DNA from: Streptomyces sp. NBC_01471
GTDB lineage: Bacteria; Actinomycetota; Actinomycetes; Streptomycetales; Streptomycetaceae
Length of the DNA stretch: 64,000 nucleotides
Assembly: GCF_041438865.1 (NCBI RefSeq)
Contig: NZ_CP109450.1
Location: 7,185,501-7,249,500 of the forward strand
Direction of reading: 5' to 3'
The translations under genes and the position numbers were made by a program. The notes beneath the pieces are model-generated. The model made no database searches, had not been told where the DNA came from, and worked only from the letters and a program-made list of their open reading frames with translations. Below, piece by piece: positions 16,871-23,940 of this stretch; position 1 is the first letter of the stretch, and each line of letters begins with the position of its first letter.

Positions 16871-17236
16871 ATGGTGCCCTTGAGGAGGAGCACACCTACC
16901 GCGGCAGAGGCCAGGCACCGCTGTGCCCTGCCGCCGAACCGGCTCCTGCCCTGCAGCTGCTGCCCACACCTGGTCTACGAGGACTGCGAGCGCTACGCCC
17001 ACACGTGCGAGTGCGGCACCAGCAGAACCGCCCCCTCCCCGCCCAGCCCGTCGGTGAGCGATGTCCCAACGGCCAGCCCCGCACGGAGTGCTCCGAGAGT
17101 GACCCATGCGAGCCCTGCTGGCGGACCAGCAGGAGGAGGGAGACGCGATCGAGGCCGGCATGGGCCTGCGCCGAACCCTGTTCCCACGGCCCCGCCCTCG
17201 GTGTACCAAACGGCCGACCGCCCGCCGGTTCCTTGA
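16871..17236 (+). CDS. Possible cysteine-rich protein
   Basis: ATG 16871 gives 121 residues with a cysteine cluster (LLPCSCCPHLVYEDCERYA, HTCECGTSR) that looks real, followed by a proline/alanine-rich tail that does not. An alternative short frame (ATG 17106 to 17261, 51 residues, starting MRALLADQQEEGDAIEAGM) overlaps the tail and may be a separate gene. The boundaries are unsure. Confidence 0.35.
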   Translation: MVPLRRSTPTAAEARHRCALPPNRLLPCSCCPHLVYEDCERYAHTCECGTSRTAPSPPSPSVSDVPTASPARSAPRVTHASPAGGPAGGGRRDRGRHGPAPNPVPTAPPSVYQTADRPPVP

Positions 17237-17247
17237 ACACCGCAGAG

Positions 17248-17293
17248 CCCCCGCCTGCTGAGCATCACGCTCGCTGGGCGGGGGTTTTTCTTT
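17248..17293 (+). terminator. Intrinsic terminator of the small-gene run
   Basis: CCCCCGCC pairs with GGCGGGGG (17277-17284) with a possible inner TGAGC/GCTCG pairing, followed by TTTTTCTTT. This is a textbook rho-independent terminator. An AT-richer tract follows to 17450 and likely holds the promoter of the PcfJ-like gene. Confidence 0.85.
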
Positions 17294-17528
17294 GTCTGAG
17301 TATTTTGCACGCTCGGCCCCGGCTTCTCACTCCGAATCAGCCGGGCTGCGCATTCCCTGTCGAAAGGTCTTTTAAATAGCATGGCATCGAATCGACAGGA
17401 AATCCAAAATGGTCTGACGGGGGGCGAGTTGGGGGAGAGGGAATCGGATGAGACGTGGGCAGTGCGCTGCAAGGCAGCGCCGGGGGTCTCACTGCCGAAT
17501 CCATTACATCGTTCCCGGGGAGACCACC

Positions 17529-19208
17529 ATGCCCGAACGCACCGAACACACCCTGCTCTACATCAAGTACGTCGACGACGCCCTTGCCGAGCAGGGTGCC
17601 ACCGCAGTCGAAGGCGCGATCTCCGGCATCAGCCTGAGGATTCTGGCGCGGGCTCTGCCTGACGGCCGGACGTCCGTCGCCGTCTCGCTCTACAGGCGCG
17701 TGCACCGCATGCGCCCCTCGGGCAGGGTATTCCACTACTGGATCTCCGAGAAGCTCACATCGATGGCCCGCACGAAGAAGGACCTCGTCGTTCTGCGCGA
17801 GATCGACCGCCGCAATGGCAAATCCACCACCCGCCATGTCTTCTCCGAGACCATGGTCGAGTCCTGGATTCACGGACTGTCCGAGACGCTGCAGAGCTGG
17901 ATGCGCAGCAGCCCGCAGGCCCGCCGGCTCGAAGGACCGGACCCTGAAGGAGTAGGCAACGCTGTGGACCAGGCGATCGCCGCGATCCGCGAACACATCG
18001 GCGAGCTGCCGCGCTGGAACGACCGCTTCCCGCTGCTCAAGGACGGCCGGCAGGCTCGTCCGGCCGCCGCCTACCTGCCCTATCTCGATGCCTACGACCA
18101 TAAGCAGGTCGCGAAGAACCTCTTCGGCGTGCGCGCCTACCGCCGGCCGCTGGCCCGCGAGGTGGAGCGTCTGGACATCGGCACCCTGAGCTGGTTTGCC
18201 ATGTTCCGCGGGTTGGTGCCCGTGGACTGGCTCATCGACGCCATGCGCACCACGGAAACAGCAGGCGGCCGCAACTTGATGCGCCAGCCGTCACTCTCAT
18301 CCCTGCAGCAGCGAGGCATCCGCTCGATCCTGCGCCGGACTCCGCAGCCGGTGCTGCGACGGATCCTGAAGGAGCCCGTCCACCAGGCGCGGCGCACGCT
18401 GGCCGATGCAGCCGACTGCACGGCTCACCGTTTGGCCGTCACCCGTGACCTCGACCTCCTTCCGGAGATAATCACTGCCCGCGGGCAGCGCCGCGTCCGC
18501 AGCTCCCGTGACCTCGAGCACCTGGTCCGGGACCTGCCCGCAATCGAGCGCTGGCACGACCCCCGGGGCCGCACGGCCCAGCGTGTCATGCAGGAGGAGA
18601 TCTACGCCCTTCGCGAGATGGAGCACTACAACCGCGAGATCCGGCTGCTTCCCGAGGGCACGGCCCAGGTCGCTGACTGGGACCTCTGGAAGGACGAGGC
18701 ATTCCGCGTGCAGGCGTTGAGTCTGATCGAGGACCGTCGGCGCGAGCTGATGGCTGCCCGCGATCGTGAGCGCTACGAACGCGAGGAGGCCCGCCGCCTC
18801 GAGCGGATCGCGAGGCAGGCCCAGCGCCACCAGTGGGCACTGCAGACGGCCGCACTGCTGGATGGTCGTGAAGCAGCCCCCGGTCTGAGCTTCGTCGTCG
18901 CCCGTGATGCCGAGACGCTCTCGCGCTGGGGTGCGATGCTCAACAACTGCATCGGCGCATACTCCGGCGAGCTGGAGCTGGACGTGTTCGCCGCGGTCTG
19001 CGAAGCGGACGGCCGTGTGCGTCTGAACGTCCAGATCACGCAGTCGCATGGCGTCGAGCAGATCCTCGGGAAGAATAACTGCGACGCCGTGCGTGAGCTC
19101 GGCGAAGCGGCCCAGCAGGTCGTCGACGGGCTGGGAGCCATGGAAGTCGGCTTCCACTCGGATGCTCTGGGCATGGACGGGCTGCGACTGCCCCAGAGGA
19201 CTCACTGA
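17529..19208 (+). CDS. PcfJ-like protein
   Basis: PcfJ-like proteins occur on plasmids, conjugative elements and phages of many bacteria; their biochemical role is unsettled. The family signature is at the C-terminus: TLSRWGAMLNNCIGAYSGEL (about residues 460-479), then a substrate-like strand GRVRLNVQITQSHGVEQILG and GKNNCDAV, matching the HCVGxY and RGKxN blocks of PcfJ. The N-terminal 420 residues are helical and basic, with a long charged coiled-coil (about residues 400-440). ATG 17529 has GGGGAGA seven bases upstream; the frame open from 17448 is not needed. It is monocistronic, with its own terminator at 19228. Confidence 0.75.
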   Translation: MPERTEHTLLYIKYVDDALAEQGATAVEGAISGISLRILARALPDGRTSVAVSLYRRVHRMRPSGRVFHYWISEKLTSMARTKKDLVVLREIDRRNGKSTTRHVFSETMVESWIHGLSETLQSWMRSSPQARRLEGPDPEGVGNAVDQAIAAIREHIGELPRWNDRFPLLKDGRQARPAAAYLPYLDAYDHKQVAKNLFGVRAYRRPLAREVERLDIGTLSWFAMFRGLVPVDWLIDAMRTTETAGGRNLMRQPSLSSLQQRGIRSILRRTPQPVLRRILKEPVHQARRTLADAADCTAHRLAVTRDLDLLPEIITARGQRRVRSSRDLEHLVRDLPAIERWHDPRGRTAQRVMQEEIYALREMEHYNREIRLLPEGTAQVADWDLWKDEAFRVQALSLIEDRRRELMAARDRERYEREEARRLERIARQAQRHQWALQTAALLDGREAAPGLSFVVARDAETLSRWGAMLNNCIGAYSGELELDVFAAVCEADGRVRLNVQITQSHGVEQILGKNNCDAVRELGEAAQQVVDGLGAMEVGFHSDALGMDGLRLPQRTH

Positions 19209-19227
19209 CGCCAAATCTCTGCATGGA

Positions 19228-19259
19228 CCCCGGCCTGGTGTTCCGGCATCAGGCCGGGG
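19228..19259 (+). terminator. Terminator of the PcfJ-like gene
   Basis: CCCCGGCCTG pairs perfectly with CAGGCCGGGG around a 12-base loop, followed by CTCTTCTCTT. Confidence 0.8.
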
Positions 19260-19308
19260 CTCTTCTCTTGCTCATCGCGTGCTGGGTCATCCGGCGCGAG
19301 CTCCGATC

Positions 19309-19442
19309 CGGCGCACCTGAACAACTGGCCCCCGCGCGCCAGACACGAACACCTTGTCCCTCCCGTTGCCGACATACCCGACTGGATGCAGGCACTCATC
19401 GATCAGTACAAGCCTGATGGGCCCGCCTTCCGCCTCACCTGA
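19309..19442 (+). pseudogene. C-terminal gene remnant
   Basis: A frame ending at TGA 19440-19442 reads as protein (VADIPDWMQALIDQYKPDGP, then AFRLT) but has no supported start. It looks like the tail of a lost gene between the PcfJ terminator and the next cluster. Confidence 0.3.
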
Positions 19443-19531
19443 ACGTCCCTCCACCTCACCCGGTCGTCACTGCCCTGGAACTCGACGCCGGACCAGCACA
19501 CACATCCCGCCCCGCCTCTGGAAGGACTCTG

Positions 19532-19777
19532 ATGACTACCAATCACCCCGTCGGCTGGACCTGCCCCACTCACCCCTTCGGCCACCAGTGGGCTGCGGAC
19601 AAGCAGCACTGCACCGGTTGCAATCACGTCCGGCCCGCGAGTGAGGCCGTCCTGTTGATCCTGTCCGGGGCCCGGGGATGCGGCGCGGCTTCGGCCCGGA
19701 CGCTGCTGGACGCTCTCGTCGCCGAGGAGACCGCTGCGCTGCGCGCCCGGGTTGCCGAGCTGGAGGCGGGTCGGTGA
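19532..19777 (+). CDS. Small zinc-binding-type protein with C-terminal coiled coil
   Basis: The 81-residue product has CPTHPFGHQWAADKQHCTGC at its N-terminus (Cys, two His, two Cys spaced like a zinc site) and a leucine/alanine helix at its C-terminus (LVAEETAALRARVAELEAGR). GGAAGGA lies 8 bases before the ATG. Its stop overlaps the next GTG. Similar proteins are frequent in Streptomyces phages; the role is unknown. Confidence 0.6.
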   Translation: MTTNHPVGWTCPTHPFGHQWAADKQHCTGCNHVRPASEAVLLILSGARGCGAASARTLLDALVAEETAALRARVAELEAGR

Positions 19778-19986
19778 GCACGAAGAAGCCCGGGAAGCCG
19801 TGGCGCGTCATCATCACCGGCCCCGACGTGCGGGCCGAGTCCGCGCATACCAGCGAGGACGCCGCCTACAGCCTCATCCGTGCAGCACTCGGCGGTGACA
19901 GCCCCGCTGAGGAGGCCCGGGTGGAGCAGTGGTCCGAGGGGCGCTGGTGGCACTTCGAGACCGTGAACGCCGAGGACGTGCCGTGA
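19774..19986 (+). CDS. 70-residue protein of unknown function
   Basis: GTG 19774 overlaps the preceding stop (GTGA). The product (KKPGKPWRVIITGPDVRAES, ARVEQWSEGRWWHFETVNAE) reads as a compact alpha/beta domain with aromatic residues at the end. No family is recognised. Confidence 0.55.
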   Translation: MSTKKPGKPWRVIITGPDVRAESAHTSEDAAYSLIRAALGGDSPAEEARVEQWSEGRWWHFETVNAEDVP

Positions 19987-20036
19987 CCACCCGTATCCGT
20001 CACCAGGCCGCGCCGAACCCGTCCGGCTGCCGGTGA
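19983..20036 (+). CDS. Possible 17-residue coupled peptide
   Basis: GTG 19983 overlaps the preceding stop and encodes VTTRIRHQAAPNPSGCR. It could be a translational relay between neighbours; it is equally likely to be chance. Confidence 0.2.
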   Translation: MTTRIRHQAAPNPSGCR

Positions 20037-20071
20037 CCGGCTCGCACATTCCCAACTCAAAAGAGGTAGCC

Positions 20072-20416
20072 GTGACAGACGGACAGAGACTCTCCCTCGG
20101 AGAACGCCTCCAACTCGTCTACCAGCGCTTAACCGCGGTACCCCCGGCAACAGGCCCACAGGAAGCCCTCACCCAGCTCGCCGAAACGCTCACCAGCGTC
20201 GAAGACGAACACAGCGGAATCCCTGAGGACCCGAACCCCGGGCTCGCCTTCGACGGCCGGATGTACCCGCCCCGCGCGGACTACACCACCGAAGAAGCGG
20301 ACGGCACGCTGGTGGCAGTCACCAAAGGCAACGTGATCCACGCGAAACCGGACGGGGCACTGATCATCACCAGCAGGCGGACCGGCGAAACGGTCTACCA
20401 GCGCCCCGGCGCCTAG
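20072..20416 (+). CDS. Protein of unknown function (114 residues)
   Basis: GTG 20072 has AAAGAGG upstream; a GTG at 20033 overlapping the previous stop would extend it by 13 residues. The N-terminal half is helical (LGERLQLVYQRLTAVPPATG, EALTQLAETLTSVEDEH), the C-terminal half beta-rich (GTLVAVTKGNVIHAKPDGAL). No family is recognised. A hairpin follows at 20424. Confidence 0.55.
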   Translation: MTDGQRLSLGERLQLVYQRLTAVPPATGPQEALTQLAETLTSVEDEHSGIPEDPNPGLAFDGRMYPPRADYTTEEADGTLVAVTKGNVIHAKPDGALIITSRRTGETVYQRPGA

Positions 20417-20423
20417 ACCAACC

Positions 20424-20452
20424 GCCCGCCCCGGCCACCAGTCGGGGCGGGC
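20424..20452 (+). terminator. Perfect 10-bp GC hairpin
   Basis: GCCCGCCCCG pairs with CGGGGCGGGC around a 9-base loop. It is a likely terminator between 20416 and the gene at 20488 and resembles the hairpin at 15194. Confidence 0.6.
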
Positions 20453-20487
20453 ACCCTTCCGTCACAACTACCGCCACCAGGAGACCC

Positions 20488-21048
20488 ATGCACACCGACC
20501 TGACCGTCATCTACACCGAGCGCCTCGACGACTGCCACACCTTCTACGCGGGCCTGGGGCTGGACTTCGACAAAGAGCAGCACGGTACCGGCCCGGAGCA
20601 CTACGCAACTGTCCTCGACGGGGGGATGGTGTTCGAGCTGTACCCCGCCGGGGGCCGGCCGCCCACGGGCAGGTTGCGGCTGGGCTTCACCGGCCGGGCC
20701 AGCACGGGCTGGCGCCCTGTGGGCCGGCATGTTCTGACCGACCCGGACGGCCGCACGGTCGTCCTCACCGTCACCCCGGAGGAACCCATGACAGAGCAGG
20801 AAGCCCTCGACACGGTCCGCCAGACCCTGGGCGGTGCTGCACGCGCGGAGGCGAAGATGTTCCCCGCGGGGAACCTGTCCATCACCGTCCATACGGGCGG
20901 GCACGCGGCGACGATCGACGGGCACCCGGAGACCGGGTGGGCGTGGACGCTCGACCCGGGCGAGGACGACGGGTTCTCCGGCCACGACCAGACCGCCCCG
21001 AACCTCGAGGCTGCGCTCGCCGCGGTTCGTGACGCGGCCTCCGCCTGA
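20488..21048 (+). CDS. VOC/glyoxalase-like domain fused to a second small domain
   Basis: Residues 1-92 look like a vicinal oxygen chelate domain: TVIYTERLDDCHTFYAGLGL, then ATVLDGGMVFELYPAGG and VLTDPDGRTVVLTVTP, the strand-helix and DPDG pattern of glyoxalase/bleomycin-resistance proteins. One module is present, so a dimer or altered function is likely. Residues 98-186 (TEQEALDTVRQTLGG, GHAATIDGHPETGWAWTLDP, NLEAALAAVRDAA) form a second domain of unknown type. The ATG has AGGAG about 8 bases upstream. Metal ligands are not clear enough to predict an enzyme. Confidence 0.65.
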   Translation: MHTDLTVIYTERLDDCHTFYAGLGLDFDKEQHGTGPEHYATVLDGGMVFELYPAGGRPPTGRLRLGFTGRASTGWRPVGRHVLTDPDGRTVVLTVTPEEPMTEQEALDTVRQTLGGAARAEAKMFPAGNLSITVHTGGHAATIDGHPETGWAWTLDPGEDDGFSGHDQTAPNLEAALAAVRDAASA

Positions 21049-21066
21049 CCCCCGAGTACGTGAAAG

Positions 21067-21127
21067 GGCCGACAGGGCCGGGTCCGAAGACCCACCACCC
21101 GAGGGTGGGGAGCAAGCCCTGTCGGCC
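21067..21127 (+). ncRNA. Three-way-junction RNA element between coding genes
   Basis: GGCCGACAGGGC (21067) pairs perfectly with GCCCTGTCGGCC (21116). Inside are two more hairpins, GGGTC-CGAA-GACCC (21080-21093) and CCACC-CGAG-GGTGG (21095-21108). The element lies 18 bases after one stop and 28 bases before the next start, just before the ribosome-binding site. It may be a terminator, a processing site or a leader regulator. Confidence 0.5.
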
Positions 21128-21154
21128 GCACATTCCTCCAGAGGAGAACACCTG

Positions 21155-21598
21155 ATGGTATCCGCCGGACCGCCCGTACCACCGCCTGGCCGGGACGGTG
21201 TGACGTTCCCGGAGATCGCTGCGCACTACGGGCTGACGGCCCGCTACGTCGCGGAGAACGCCCGCTGGGGCCGGCACCCCGAGTGGCCAGCCCGGGTGGG
21301 GAAGCGCGGCAAGTCCGGCGAGTACGACCCGAGTGCGGTCGAAGCGTTCGTTGCCGCACATCACACCCGGGTGCTCTTCGGGATCGAGTCGAAGCGGTCT
21401 TACACGGTCAAGGAGATCGCCGCCGTAACCGGACTCGCCGCAGACACCATCTACGCAGACATCAGCCGTGAGCGCTGGCCTGCCCCCGACCAGACAACCG
21501 AAGACGGTACGCGGCTCTGGTTCGGGCAGACCATCTCGCGGACGATGACCGCACGCCGCTCGTACCGTGGATCTCAGACTTCCCGAGCCGAAAATTAA
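21155..21598 (+). CDS. DNA-binding protein with two HTH segments
   Basis: The 147-residue product contains two excisionase or MerR-like helix-turn-helix stretches: VTFPEIAAHYGLTARYVAEN with WPARVGKRGKSGEYDPSAVE, and YTVKEIAAVTGLAADTIYAD with the wing DGTRLWFGQTI. The ATG has GAGGAGAA upstream. A structured RNA element precedes it. It may regulate the element or act as a recombination directionality factor, but its partner is not next door. Confidence 0.65.
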   Translation: MVSAGPPVPPPGRDGVTFPEIAAHYGLTARYVAENARWGRHPEWPARVGKRGKSGEYDPSAVEAFVAAHHTRVLFGIESKRSYTVKEIAAVTGLAADTIYADISRERWPAPDQTTEDGTRLWFGQTISRTMTARRSYRGSQTSRAEN

Positions 21599-21617
21599 CC
21601 TCAGAAGGAGAACGACC

Positions 21618-21731
21618 ATGAACTTGAGCTGTAAGTGCGGAGCCCGGACGTACGAGGGACACCTGAAGAAGACAGCGAAGGGCTACCCCGCCCACTGCTA
21701 CAGGGGCGTCCCGCCCTGGTCGGACAAATAG
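21618..21731 (+). CDS. 37-residue basic cysteine-containing protein
   Basis: The peptide MNLSCKCGARTYEGHLKKTA ends with HCYRGVPPWSDK. AGAAGGAGAA stands directly upstream. It could carry one metal site (two Cys, His-Cys). It is probably cotranscribed with the HTH gene before it. Confidence 0.5.
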   Translation: MNLSCKCGARTYEGHLKKTAKGYPAHCYRGVPPWSDK

Positions 21732-21746
21732 CCTCAGTGAGTGCCT

Positions 21747-21776
21747 GCGGACTCGCCTCCTCATGGGCGGGTCCGC
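21747..21776 (+). terminator. Terminator hairpin
   Basis: GCGGACTCGCC pairs with GGCGGGTCCGC (one G-T pair) around 8 bases, followed by TTTC. It separates the HTH transcript from the leaderless gene at 21837. Confidence 0.65.
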
Positions 21777-21836
21777 TTTCGTGCTCTGGGCGTGCTGTGG
21801 CGGGGCTGTCATAGGCACCGTTTAGGCTCCGGACCT

Positions 21837-22109
21837 GTGGCGAAGCAGAAGACACTGAGTGCAGAAGAGCAGGCCGAGCTGGCGGCGAGAGCCCTGCTGG
21901 TCGAGCTGAAGCGCACAGCCGAGCAGGCGCAGGCGGCCGCGCTGGCCAGCCCGTACTCGGCCAAGGGGTGGACGCCGTGGCGGGAGGCGGCGCAGGAACT
22001 CCAAGCGGCGATCACCCAGCACGCGGCCGTGCACGGCGTGAACCGCTTCAAGGTCGAATCGTGGGTGACCTACCAGGCCCTCCACGCTGAGGACGACGGA
22101 GCGGCATGA
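21837..22109 (+). CDS. Helical protein of unknown function, probably leaderless
   Basis: The 90-residue product is alanine/glutamate-rich and helical (SAEEQAELAARALLVELKRT, EAAQELQAAITQHAAVHGVN). No ribosome-binding site precedes GTG 21837, but TAGGCT lies at 21823-21828, the position of a -10 box for a transcript beginning at the GTG, which is common in Streptomyces. Its stop overlaps the next ATG. The function is unknown. Confidence 0.55.
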   Translation: MAKQKTLSAEEQAELAARALLVELKRTAEQAQAAALASPYSAKGWTPWREAAQELQAAITQHAAVHGVNRFKVESWVTYQALHAEDDGAA

Positions 22110-22486
22110 CCGGCCAGCCTGACCCGGAGCCCACCACGGCCGAGCGTTTGCAGATGCTGCAATTCCTCTTGCGCGTCCAGCTCCAGCAGGTCGAGCAGAC
22201 CCGCCGGTGGATCGAGGCCGCCGAGCGCGAGGTCCAGGAGGAGCAGCGCCGCCAGGAGCGTGCCGCGCAGCCGCCGCCGGAGTGGGTGGCGCAGAACGGT
22301 GTCGGTGCTGGCCCGCCGACGATCCACACGACGCTCGGGGACTCTGCAGACACGTGCTGGGATGCCGAGGTGGACTACGCGCGGGTCCGGCCGATCAGCC
22401 GGGAGCAGGCGCTGCGCGCGCTCACCGTGGAGGGCGCGTATCCGTGTATCCAGTGCCGTCCGGACACGGTGCTGGGGCTGCTGTGA
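22106..22486 (+). CDS. DUF6233-family protein
   Basis: This small family is abundant in Streptomyces and its elements and has no assigned function. The 126-residue product shows the family plan: an N-terminal amphipathic helix (ERLQMLQFLLRVQLQQVEQT), a charged coiled-coil, the PPPEWVAQNGVGAGPPTIHT segment, then SREQALRALTVEGAYPCIQC and the terminal CRPDTVLGLL. The ATG overlaps the previous TGA (ATGA), so it is coupled to the leaderless gene. The CxxC pair near the end may bind zinc. Confidence 0.7.
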   Translation: MTGQPDPEPTTAERLQMLQFLLRVQLQQVEQTRRWIEAAEREVQEEQRRQERAAQPPPEWVAQNGVGAGPPTIHTTLGDSADTCWDAEVDYARVRPISREQALRALTVEGAYPCIQCRPDTVLGLL

Positions 22487-22687
22487 GCTGCACCTGTCAG
22501 GCGGGGGTGTGGAGCCGGCGGTGCATCTCTCGCCGAGGTTGTAGGGCCTGATGGTCAGGGAGTGGACGAGTACGGCGGCGGGCGCACGATCACGGGTGCC
22601 GGGGGCGCATCTCGGCTTCGGGCGGCAGGCCGCGCTCCTGGAGCCCCTTGATTTTGAGTGGGTGTGGAAGTTGATGGGGGATCCCTG

Positions 22688-22716
22688 TTGACACTTCGCT
22701 GTACGTACAGCATAGT
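22688..22716 (+). promoter_or_regulatory. Consensus promoter with a palindromic operator in the spacer
   Basis: TTGACA (22688-22693) and CATAGT (22711-22716) are separated by exactly 17 bases, a good vegetative sigma-factor promoter. The palindrome GCTGTACGTACAGC (22698-22711) fills the spacer, an ideal repressor site. It drives the HTH gene at 22747, which might bind it itself. Confidence 0.7.
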
Positions 22717-22746
22717 GGAGTCATCACCAAGGGACAGGGGAACCCG

Positions 22747-23253
22747 ATGAACACCACTGCCGCCGCCGACACCGCCAAGGTCACCGTCGCCACCATCCGC
22801 GACTGGGCCCGCCGCGGCGTCATCGAGGCCACCAAGACCGCCGGCCGGTGGGTCATCGGCAGCGCCTCCCTCGCCCGCCGCATCGCGATCGGCGCCATGA
22901 AGCGCCCCGCCCGCAGGGTCATCTACTCCATCGAGACGATGCTCGCCATCGGCGGAAACCGCTGGCAGCGCAACGGCATGGACCGCGTCTACATCAACGA
23001 CTGGGCCGCCTTCGCCGGGATCGAGACCACCCGCTACAACACCGGCAGCATCAGCTCCGCCTCCTACCAGGGCCAAGGGATCTCCAACTCCCAGGCGGGC
23101 CAGCTCCTCGGCTCGATCGACAAGGTCTGGTTCGACGCCGCCACCGGCAAGCTCCACGGCCGTTACGGCTACAGCGAGTCCCGCGTCGCCACCCGCGACG
23201 AGGTCTGGGCCGCTGTCATCGCCGGCATCCGTACCGCTATCGCCGCCCTCTGA
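22747..23253 (+). CDS. HTH protein, possible self-regulator
   Basis: The N-terminal 35 residues form an excisionase/MerR-type HTH (AAADTAKVTVATIRDWARRG, then VIEATKTAGRWVIGSASLA). The rest (about 130 residues) is an unrecognised domain with conserved-looking NDWAAFAGIETTRYNTGSIS and ISNSQAGQLLGSIDKVWFDA. It is first in a group transcribed from the palindrome-bearing promoter at 22688, so it could be an autorepressor. Start ATG 22747 has GGGACAGGGGA upstream. Confidence 0.65.
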   Translation: MNTTAAADTAKVTVATIRDWARRGVIEATKTAGRWVIGSASLARRIAIGAMKRPARRVIYSIETMLAIGGNRWQRNGMDRVYINDWAAFAGIETTRYNTGSISSASYQGQGISNSQAGQLLGSIDKVWFDAATGKLHGRYGYSESRVATRDEVWAAVIAGIRTAIAAL

Positions 23254-23279
23254 CCACACCACCCAGAAGGAGTACCCCA

Positions 23280-23846
23280 ATGAGTGACACGACCAAGAGC
23301 TACGGCACCTGGTGCAACCGGATCAACCAGTACTCCACCAGTCCCGACGCGGACGTCCTGAACGTCATCAACGGCGGGGACAGCGACTGGCGGGAGCTCC
23401 TGGAGAACTCCGGGGCCCTGGCGCTGATCCGGGACGAGTACCGGAACGCGATCAACGCGGCTCTGCCGCCCAGTATCTCCCTGTGCGGGGATGAGTTCAT
23501 CGGCCCCGCCTACCCGGACGACGACGAGTTCGACGGCTACGCCACCGACAAGCACGGCGCCCTCGACCTCGCCGCGGTCCTGGAGGACATCGATCTGGAG
23601 CCGATCGTGGAGCGCAACGACCCTCTGACACTGGAGTCGATCGGCCGCCATGAGCTCAAATCCCAGTCGAAGACCCCCGGGAAGGTCGCGTCGGCGGCCA
23701 TGGCCCGGTACGGGGTGAAGGCGTTCTACCACGGGCCGAACCCGCAGTCCGGGCGCGCCCAGTCGTATTTCCTCGCCGGGGAGGTCCGTGCCGCTCTGGA
23801 GGCCCGCCTCGGGCAGGGCAAGCGGACCGACAGGGACGCGGCGTAG
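23280..23846 (+). CDS. Acidic protein of unknown function
   Basis: The 188-residue product starts 27 bases after the HTH gene, with AGAAGGAG upstream. It contains acidic stretches (YPDDDEFDGYATDKHGALDL, VLEDIDLEPIVERNDPLTL) and a basic C-terminal part (SQSKTPGKVASAAMARYGVK). No family is recognised. A GC hairpin (GCCCCGC with GCGGGGC, about 23872-23900) follows. Confidence 0.6.
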   Translation: MSDTTKSYGTWCNRINQYSTSPDADVLNVINGGDSDWRELLENSGALALIRDEYRNAINAALPPSISLCGDEFIGPAYPDDDEFDGYATDKHGALDLAAVLEDIDLEPIVERNDPLTLESIGRHELKSQSKTPGKVASAAMARYGVKAFYHGPNPQSGRAQSYFLAGEVRAALEARLGQGKRTDRDAA

Positions 23847-23940
23847 CGGTTCTCGTCGACCGGCCCGGCCGCGCCCCGCTCGCTCGCTGAACCGGGCGGG
23901 GCGCCATCTCTCATCATCAGCTTGCTGGAGGAGAAACACT

